Positions 58,779-64,000 of a stretch of 64,000 nt of DNA are shown here, one piece after another. How positions within the stretch are numbered: the first letter of the stretch is position 1; each line of letters begins with the position of its first letter. The translations under genes and the position numbers were made by a program. Under the pieces are notes generated by a model that made no database searches, was not told the DNA's origin, and saw only the letters and a list, made by a program, of their open reading frames with translations. The stretch lies in the NCBI RefSeq assembly GCF_902833645.1, contig NZ_CADFGE010000009.1, positions 1 to 64,000 of the forward strand. Reading direction: 5' to 3'. This DNA is from Paraburkholderia fungorum (lineage in GTDB: Bacteria > Pseudomonadota > Gammaproteobacteria > Burkholderiales > Burkholderiaceae).

Positions 58779-59705
58779 TTACGCAGCGAGCGCTCCGTCT
58801 TCCTGACGGCTCGCGAAATAGTTGGCGAAATACTGGACGAGGTCAGGTTTGCTCAGGCCAGGTGCCCATTCGAGGGGCTTGCCTGGCTGGATGAGCAGGT
58901 CGGTCCACGGATCGAATCCGAGGTCCGTGATGTCGTGCATGCGCAGGAAGTAGCGGCGATTCACCGCGTCGCCGTGCCACAGGTGCCGGATTTGCCCCGG
59001 AACGACACCGAGGCTCCCTTGCACCAGCCGATGGAAGCGGTCGCCCCATTGCTTCAGGTGCGAAATCTGACGGCGGTCATGCTTCAGCGCGTTCGTGATG
59101 CAGAAGTTGTAATCGCCGTAGATCGCGTGCGCCATGAAGTGATCGGCGCTGCCCGAGATTGCATGCTCGTAGAGGCCCACTTCGTCGAAGATTTCACGGC
59201 GCATCGCCCAGCCGTAGCCCGTGTGTCCGTGTGCATCGTAGCGGCCGGCGTTCAGGAGAGAAGGCTTGCGGTGCAGCGTCGACGCGAACGAGTAGGCGAT
59301 GTCCGGCTTGTTGCCGACTACATTGCCTTGCCCGAGGCGCACGCAGGACTCCCAGACCTGGGCGACCTTGCAAGTGTCAAGCACGCGTTCGAGGTCGGCT
59401 ACCCACTCAGGGTTCTCGAAGATGATGTCGCAGTCGAACCAGCATACGAAGCGGCAGGACGGCGGCAGCCATGACGCGGCCAGGTTGAGCAGGCGCTCCT
59501 TCTGCCAGAGCAGTGTGCTCGCGCGGATCTGGATCACGTCGAGCGATGGCGGTAGTTCGAACGGTGCATCGCCGAACGCGCATTCGACGGTGATGCAGGG
59601 CACGCCTGCCCGGCGCATGCCCTCGACGAAGAGGTCGTAGTTGCGGCGGCGCGTGGCGTAGCCGCACGGGTTGAAGTAGGTGGTGATGACGGCGGTCTTG
59701 CTCAT
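58779..59705 (-). CDS. Glycosyltransferase, GT-A type
   Basis: 308 residues. VITTYFNPCGYATRRRNYD opens the nucleotide-binding fold; FVCWFDCDIIFENPEW carries the D-x-D metal motif. HTGYGWAMRREIFDEVGLYE matches the acceptor-side GT2-like pattern. Transfers a sugar from a nucleotide donor; acceptor unknown. In a phage-like setting it may modify DNA or surface antigens. Confidence 0.75.
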   Translation of the reverse strand: MSKTAVITTYFNPCGYATRRRNYDLFVEGMRRAGVPCITVECAFGDAPFELPPSLDVIQIRASTLLWQKERLLNLAASWLPPSCRFVCWFDCDIIFENPEWVADLERVLDTCKVAQVWESCVRLGQGNVVGNKPDIAYSFASTLHRKPSLLNAGRYDAHGHTGYGWAMRREIFDEVGLYEHAISGSADHFMAHAIYGDYNFCITNALKHDRRQISHLKQWGDRFHRLVQGSLGVVPGQIRHLWHGDAVNRRYFLRMHDITDLGFDPWTDLLIQPGKPLEWAPGLSKPDLVQYFANYFASRQEDGALAA

Positions 59706-59735
59706 GGTGGCCGAGACGAAATAGAGGATGCTGAT

Positions 59736-59975
59736 TCAGTCGACGATCGACAGGAAAGCCGAGCCGACCTCCTGGCTGTTGGCGTCGTTCAAGCGCGCCG
59801 CCACACGAGCCGTGTGCGCGTCGATGCCGGCGAAGAGCGCGGGCAGGTCGGCATCGGTGGCACCGCGAGCGTTGTCGCAGCCGGTAAGCTCACGCAGGTA
59901 CGTGTCGAGCGCATGAAGCACGGCCTCGCGCGCGCCCTCACGGAAGGCTTCGGCCGAGATGGTTTTCGTTTGCAT
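59736..59975 (-). CDS. Unknown small protein
   Basis: 79 residues from MQTKTISAEAFREGA. Helical (REAVLHALDTYLRELTGC, IDAHTARVAARLNDAN). Starts after a weak site; a start at 60014 is less likely. Unknown family. Confidence 0.5.
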   Translation of the reverse strand: MQTKTISAEAFREGAREAVLHALDTYLRELTGCDNARGATDADLPALFAGIDAHTARVAARLNDANSQEVGSAFLSIVD

Positions 59976-60320
59976 GGAGATACATCTCGCTAGGTCAGGT
60001 GATGGAGACTCCATCCTATCGAGGCGATACGAGAGTCAAGGGGAGGTCGCTTTGGCCGCTGTTGAAAGCACCATTTGACGCATCGTTCGCTCGATCTTTT
60101 CTTCCACAACTCATCCTCGGATTTCGACAAAGCGCTGGATCTCGGTTCTCCGTCTTGACCGGCGACCAGCCGGCACGGTGCTCACGCGCGTCTTATGTTC
60201 ATCTAGACGATCGGGCGAATCGCTCGTCGATTTCTTTGTATTCGGCTAACGCGGTTGATTTCGCCAAAAAACTGCCTGACAACCCAACCGCGTCATCATT
60301 GATACCTAGGATGGACTGGG
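59976..60320. other. No gene recognised
   Basis: 345 bases between the small gene at 59736 and the secreted protein at 60321. Short frames on both strands lack ribosome sites. Nothing repeated or palindromic stands out. Confidence 0.5.
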
Positions 60321-60581
60321 CTAGTGCTTCGTCACGTTTTCCGAGGCAAGGTCCATCAACCGTGGCCCATTCGGCCCACTTGCGCAGACTTGATGGGTTC
60401 CGTCCGGATAGCTCAGAACGTCGCCCAGCGCAATCGGAACGTCGGCATAGACACATCCTGTTTGGCCCAGCGCGGTGAGCTTCGCGCCTGCAGTCGAACC
60501 CGACTGTTCGGTGACAGAGTAGGTCGCCGAAAAAGCAACGGCGGGAACAACCAACAGCATCGCGAGAGCAAGTTTCTTCAT
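60321..60581 (-). CDS. Small secreted protein
   Basis: 86 residues behind GGGAG. Signal peptide KKLALAMLLVVPAVAFS. Mature part with two Cys (GQTGCVYAD, HQVCASG). Unknown. Resembles the array's small secreted proteins in size and style. Confidence 0.65.
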   Translation of the reverse strand: MKKLALAMLLVVPAVAFSATYSVTEQSGSTAGAKLTALGQTGCVYADVPIALGDVLSYPDGTHQVCASGPNGPRLMDLASENVTKH

Positions 60582-60605
60582 CTTTGAATCTCCCTGTTAA
60601 GATTT

Positions 60606-60740
60606 TCAGTGGTCGTTCCACAGGCCGAGTAGCTTCTCGGCGGTGTCGAGAAACGCCGCCACTGCGGACAGGCCAGCCCGGACGCCGCCATACTTCTCAG
60701 CCACCGCCTTGGTTGCAAGGGCCGCGACCTCGAGTCCAAC
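60606..60740 (-). pseudogene. Gene remnant without start
   Basis: The frame ending at the TGA of 60606 reads GLEVAALATKAVAEKYGGVR then AVAAFLDTAEKLLGLWNDH, clearly protein-like, but has no start codon and an upstream stop. Another frame upstream (AAAISGALPD) would join it through a frameshift. Confidence 0.35.
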
Positions 60741-60824
60741 GTGTCAGGAAGCGCACCGGAAATGGCGGCGGCGCTGCATCTTTCCACTCACGGATGAATG
60801 CATCGCAGCGCGCCGCCAGCCGGA

Positions 60825-61502
60825 TTACTGCTCCGTCGGATTCGCAGCGTCCTTCGGGTCGATGACTGCGGTCACTTCCCACGTTTCGCCTTTCGACGTC
60901 TGCTCCGTGATGATCGTCGGAACACCTGCGTGCAGCGCGACGGTGCCCGCGAAGTGATTGCCGTGTGCGAGCGGCTGTTGCAAGTTGCCAGCCGGCGTTT
61001 TGAAGTTGGTCACCGCGTCGAGCTGCTCATCGGTGACCTGAAGCTCCAGTATCACCGAGCCATTCGCTCCGACGGTCGGTGTTGCCTCGATCCTGACCCC
61101 GGTGCGCAGCGTGCTGACCTCGGCGCCGTCATGATCGCACCCATCGAAACCACTGGCGGTCGATGAGCCGCTTTTCGGGCTGCAGTAGCCACTCACGTAG
61201 GGCGTTACCTCCTCGCTCTTGTAGAAGCCTGACTGCCTGTCGGCCAGCGTCATCTCAATGTCGCTCGGCGTTCCTTCGCTGCCTCGCTTCAGGTGCAGGA
61301 TAAGGCCCACCGTCTTGAGCGGACGATTGGGGGAAGAATCGAGCTGCGGCTTCGCGTGGGTAGAGTCGATGGCGGGCAGCGTCGCATCGGTGCTGTGCGA
61401 CGAGATCTTCGCCGACGGCGTAGCGGCATACGCTGCCGTAGCGGTCAGCGAAATGGCGGCGACGGCAGCGCCCAGGTGACCGACAAATTTGCTTTGCTTC
61501 AC
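60825..61502 (-). CDS. Secreted protein, paralogous to 15950-16573
   Basis: 225 residues. Signal peptide (GAAVAAISLTATAAYAA). The conserved stretches IEATPTVGANGSVILELQV and VALHAGVPTIITEQTSKGE mirror VVATPRVQSDGHIL and VALQPGVAVTAAAG of the 15950 protein. Middle has several Cys (SGYCSPKSG, FDGCDHDG). Family not recognised. An inverted repeat lies upstream at 61671. Confidence 0.6.
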   Translation of the reverse strand: MKQSKFVGHLGAAVAAISLTATAAYAATPSAKISSHSTDATLPAIDSTHAKPQLDSSPNRPLKTVGLILHLKRGSEGTPSDIEMTLADRQSGFYKSEEVTPYVSGYCSPKSGSSTASGFDGCDHDGAEVSTLRTGVRIEATPTVGANGSVILELQVTDEQLDAVTNFKTPAGNLQQPLAHGNHFAGTVALHAGVPTIITEQTSKGETWEVTAVIDPKDAANPTEQ

Positions 61503-61670
61503 GATGTTCCTCGTATCGGGTGGTTGCGGCTGAAAAGGTGCCCTGAGATGCGAGAGGCCCGGAATCCCGTTTGGTCGGCGCCGGGCGAGGATCGCTCACC
61601 AAGGAGGTGAGGGCACTGTAGCCTCCCGATGGCATCGCGCGGCGAACGAAAAAGCGTTGAATAAATGGTT

Positions 61671-61709
61671 AATTCCGGAGGCAAACTGAAACCGCCTTGT
61701 TCCGGAATT
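61671..61709. promoter_or_regulatory. Spaced inverted repeat upstream of 60825 gene
   Basis: AATTCCGGA and TCCGGAATT, perfect 9-bp arms with 21 bases between (three turns centre to centre). Possible operator; no cognate regulator is assigned. Confidence 0.35.
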
Positions 61710-61849
61710 ACTTTCAGCGCGAAAAAGGACCTTTCTTTCGGCAACGCAAAGGAAAACAAATGGCGCGCCACGCTTCGCATGATTCTTCGAATTTCTCGAA
61801 ATGCCAGTACGAACCGACGATGAATGGGAAAATCAAAGGAAATCAAGGC

Positions 61850-62188
61850 TCAATTCTGCCGAACGCGTTGCCAACGGACACAGGGCAGGTGCGTGGACCC
61901 GCCGTCACGTTCGAGGATCTCAGCGATGATGATGGCTTTGCACAGCCCCGATTCGGTCTTCTGGCGAAGCGGCGGATGTGTATGTGGCAGGAACTGCGAT
62001 GATTGACTGGCAGAGCGAGCGACGGGATCACCGTCCGGGGTCGCGTCGCGCGGCACAACCGGCGTAGCACCAGGCGTGCCGCGCCGGACCGCATACGGGA
62101 CGCGATCCGTCTCTTCCTGTTCGCTGTAGAGCTTGCATCCCAGGCGTTCTGCCGAAACGCGCCGCCAGCCCTCGACGCAGGTCAGACG
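61850..62188 (-). pseudogene. Open frame continuing past the stop of the HTH gene
   Basis: After the TAG of the gene at 62189 the same frame continues for over 110 codons without a stop, with protein-like sequence (VSAERLGCKLYSEQEETDRV, SGLCKAIIIAEILERDGG) and coding-like base use, and no ATG. Either the TAG is a nonsense mutation in a longer gene or the second part uses an unrecognised start. Confidence 0.35.
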
Positions 62189-62401
62189 CTATGTTGTGCG
62201 TCGAGCAATGGCGTTTTCCAGCGCGGTGATGGCCCAGTCAGGACACCCGCGCGAGCTGGCCTTGTCCGGGTCATTGAGCCATGATCGAACGGTTCTCACC
62301 GAGCACGGTCGCTGTGTCTGCTCGCAGATCAAAGCCGCACTCTCGGCCTGAGTCAGATCATGCTTGAGCAGCAGCTGACGGTAACGCTCTCTGTTGCTCA
62401 T
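62189..62401 (-). CDS. Small HTH protein
   Basis: 70 residues from MSNRERYRQLLLKHDLTQAE. HTH LTQAESAALICEQTQRPCSV and VRTVRSWLND resemble small phage/plasmid regulators. Its ATG overlaps the stop of 62398 (ATGA). May act on the palindromes at 62904. Ends in TAG with a continuing frame beyond. Confidence 0.6.
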   Translation of the reverse strand: MSNRERYRQLLLKHDLTQAESAALICEQTQRPCSVRTVRSWLNDPDKASSRGCPDWAITALENAIARRTT

Positions 62402-62877
62402 TGGCCCGAGTCGGTCGTCACGACCACCATCATCTTTCCCTCGGCAGGAACTTCCAGCAGCGAGCGAATGTGGTGGCTGATCTTTCCGTCGAATTGATCT
62501 ACGACTCCTGTCGGATAACCGCCCAGCAACATGCTGAGCGCCACGATGATCATGCTGACGAAGCAGCCGATTCCCAGCATCCAGCAAATCGCGTGGTTAA
62601 TTTCTGCGGGTGTGGCCTGACGCATCGCCGCGATCAGATCCGTTACTGAAGATGGCGCCCCCACTTCGAGCACGATCAGCGCGAGGAACCACAGGATCGG
62701 CACATAGCGCAACGACAGAGCAACAAGGCGCCACGTCGCACCGATGTAGTTGAAGGCCTGAGCAACATAGAGCCGCCGGTCGGCACGGACCATCTTGACG
62801 ATGCTGTTGTATTGGTCGGCGGGCAGGGCACCGACCTCGATATCGTTCACGTACACCCTGGCGATTGCTGTGCCCAT
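62398..62877 (-). CDS. Two-helix membrane protein
   Basis: 159 residues from MGTAIARVYVNDIEVG. Soluble beta-rich head (to about 60), then helices (LRYVPILWFLALIVLEVG; ICWMLGIGCFVSMIIVALSM) and a cytosolic tail. The gene order, membrane protein then HTH, resembles phage-like regulatory modules. Starts 27 bases after the paired palindromes. Confidence 0.6.
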   Translation of the reverse strand: MGTAIARVYVNDIEVGALPADQYNSIVKMVRADRRLYVAQAFNYIGATWRLVALSLRYVPILWFLALIVLEVGAPSSVTDLIAAMRQATPAEINHAICWMLGIGCFVSMIIVALSMLLGGYPTGVVDQFDGKISHHIRSLLEVPAEGKMMVVVTTDSGQ

Positions 62878-62903
62878 ACTGGCTCCGCATAAGTTTGGAA
62901 GGG

Positions 62904-62952
62904 AATAGGCACATGTGCCTATTTGATGGCGATGATAGGCACATGTGCCTAT
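62904..62952. promoter_or_regulatory. Tandem palindromic operators
   Basis: ATAGGCACATGTGCCTAT, a perfect 18-bp palindrome, occurs at 62905-62922 and again at 62935-62952, 30 bases apart (about three turns). It directly precedes the minus-strand gene at 62877. Strong candidate for cooperative repressor binding. Confidence 0.75.
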
Positions 62953-62974
62953 TCCGTCAACATCCGTCGCAATG

Positions 62975-63253
62975 TCAAAGCGGTGTCGTCCGCGCGGCGG
63001 CGCGAGCCGTGCGACGGAACGTCGAGCGAAGGCCAGGAAAGGATCGATAAAGCCCGCGGATTGAAGACAGAAGGTAGATGGACTGCATCGCGAGAACGCC
63101 CCATGAATGGATGGCGACAAAGTAGGCGATCAGGCAGGCGTTGGAACCGATCCAGATCGGCCAGGCGTAGCGGGAGAACGATCGGTTCTCTGCCAGGAGG
63201 TACGAGCCGATCACGCCCATCACTGCACCAGCCCACTCGAGGACGTGGAGCAT
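62975..63253 (-). CDS. Membrane protein of PnuC-like small type
   Basis: 92 residues from MLHVLEWAGAVMGVIGSYL. Three hydrophobic helices (VLEWAGAVMGVIGSYLLA; YAWPIWIGSNACLIAYFVA; AMQSIYLLSSIRGLYRS) like a fragment of PnuC/YgjV-type carriers. Overlaps the upstream stop by one base. The basic tail (RTARAAARTTP) is unusual. Confidence 0.55.
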   Translation of the reverse strand: MLHVLEWAGAVMGVIGSYLLAENRSFSRYAWPIWIGSNACLIAYFVAIHSWGVLAMQSIYLLSSIRGLYRSFPGLRSTFRRTARAAARTTPL

Positions 63254-63984
63254 CAGATGACTCCTTGCGTTGAGCGCCATTGTTCGACATGTTCGAGGAC
63301 CGCGGTTGCTCGCGCGAGGTCAAACACGTCGCGCTCGTCACGTAGCCGGCCCTCCATATCGATCCAGAAAAGGGCGCCGCCCGCGGCTTCCTGAATGCGA
63401 GGCAGATGGGCCGACACATTGTCCGGCCCGAGACCGCCGGCGTAGCCGCAGGGCACGGAACGAAGTGCGTGGGGCCATTGATCGCGCTCAATACCTCGCC
63501 CGCCAGAAGCGTCGAACAGCACCGCATGGTTCGGTTCATCGGCCAGGCGCATCCACAGGTCGATGTTCGCGGCGTTCAACTGCGTAATGATCGTCTTCGC
63601 CGGATAGCGACGAACGGTGGCGATAATGTCCTGCAACGAGAAGCGCGTCGACAGGAAGTTGATCTGGATGCGGTCAAAGGCTTCGGCGACATCGGACACA
63701 CGCCCGACGCCCGCGAGGAGGTCAGCGACCGCACGACCGCACACGTGGAGCGCGAACGACGGGCGAGCGCGAGTGGCCTCCAGTCTGCGCGCGATCGACT
63801 CGATCCTATGCAGGTCAGGATAGCGGCCGGTGCCAGCCTGAGATTCGCTGTACAGCGTCCCCCATTCGACGAACGGGTGTAGATCTCCCAGCACGAAAAG
63901 CTGGTCGATGTCGGTCGCGTTGTCGACGCCAGTAAGGGTGCAATGCGTCAGGGGCGAAGCGATTGTAAGTGACTGGGTTTGCAT
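63253..63984 (-). CDS. TrpF-like TIM-barrel protein
   Basis: 243 residues. The PRAI (TrpF) signatures appear late: LFDASGGRGI and GYAGGLGPDNVSAHL, the phosphate-binding Gly loops, preceded by RIQINFLS and IITQLNAAN strands. TrpF isomerises phosphoribosylanthranilate in tryptophan synthesis. Divergence and the mobile setting argue for another sugar-phosphate reaction. No trp genes are adjacent. Confidence 0.65.
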   Translation of the reverse strand: MQTQSLTIASPLTHCTLTGVDNATDIDQLFVLGDLHPFVEWGTLYSESQAGTGRYPDLHRIESIARRLEATRARPSFALHVCGRAVADLLAGVGRVSDVAEAFDRIQINFLSTRFSLQDIIATVRRYPAKTIITQLNAANIDLWMRLADEPNHAVLFDASGGRGIERDQWPHALRSVPCGYAGGLGPDNVSAHLPRIQEAAGGALFWIDMEGRLRDERDVFDLARATAVLEHVEQWRSTQGVI

Positions 63985-64000
63985 AACGTCTCCGGATGCG

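Overview
The window looks like accessory DNA of a Burkholderiaceae bacterium (Burkholderia, Paraburkholderia or Caballeronia type). The reasons are high GC, an H-NS protein with a long Ala/Lys tail, an ImuA-ImuB-DnaE2 mutasome behind a LexA box, and Burkholderia-style FlhD/FlhC. Recombinases, partition-type genes, a toxin-antitoxin pair of each of two types, an orphan methyltransferase and many unknown small genes point to a large plasmid, chromid or chromosomal integrative element. I see no relaxase, no full type IV secretion operon, no replication initiator, no tRNA, no rRNA and no CRISPR array, so plasmid versus island stays open.

Layout. 1-4.2 kb: a PilV-like shufflon segment cut by the window edge, a tyrosine recombinase with a HicB-like tail, its XRE partner, a predicted outer-membrane barrel protein and a lytic transglycosylase. 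4.6-11.0 kb (minus strand): a stability/regulation operon with StbA-, StbB- and StbC-like proteins, a coiled-coil protein and its short paralogue, and a pair distantly like FlhD/FlhC (compare BisDC/SetCD of conjugative elements). Helically phased repeats lie upstream of it. 11.0-20.5 kb (plus): a candidate structured RNA, a second recombinase, a DUF1173 protein, small membrane or secreted proteins, a possible HhH glycosylase and a DUF4942 methyltransferase. Two genes here and one at 33.3 kb share a structured leader that hides the ribosome site. 20.5-28.9 kb: DUF1064 protein, HipBA, an H-NS protein, a Zn-ribbon protein, FlhDC and unknowns.

29.0-45.7 kb is the most unusual part. It is an array of almost thirty tiny genes, mostly secreted or membrane proteins, each preceded by a GGAAAA motif. 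An HTH regulator with two matching operators heads the main block and one strong terminator closes it. Some blocks occur twice nearly identically. A recombinase-like protein without a nucleophile tyrosine, plus remnants of its relatives, borders the blocks, and a 46-bp repeat recurs there. Two genes are split by transposase-less insertions with clean 5-bp target duplications; one insertion carries a RhuM-Fic gene.

45.8-54.4 kb: a degenerate VirB11-like ATPase, an Xre-RES toxin-antitoxin pair, the SOS mutasome and a DUF72 protein. 54.4-64.0 kb (minus strand): mostly phage- or plasmid-like unknowns, a glycosyltransferase, a paralogue of the secreted protein at 16 kb, an HTH gene with a doubled palindromic operator upstream of its operon, and a TrpF-like barrel protein.
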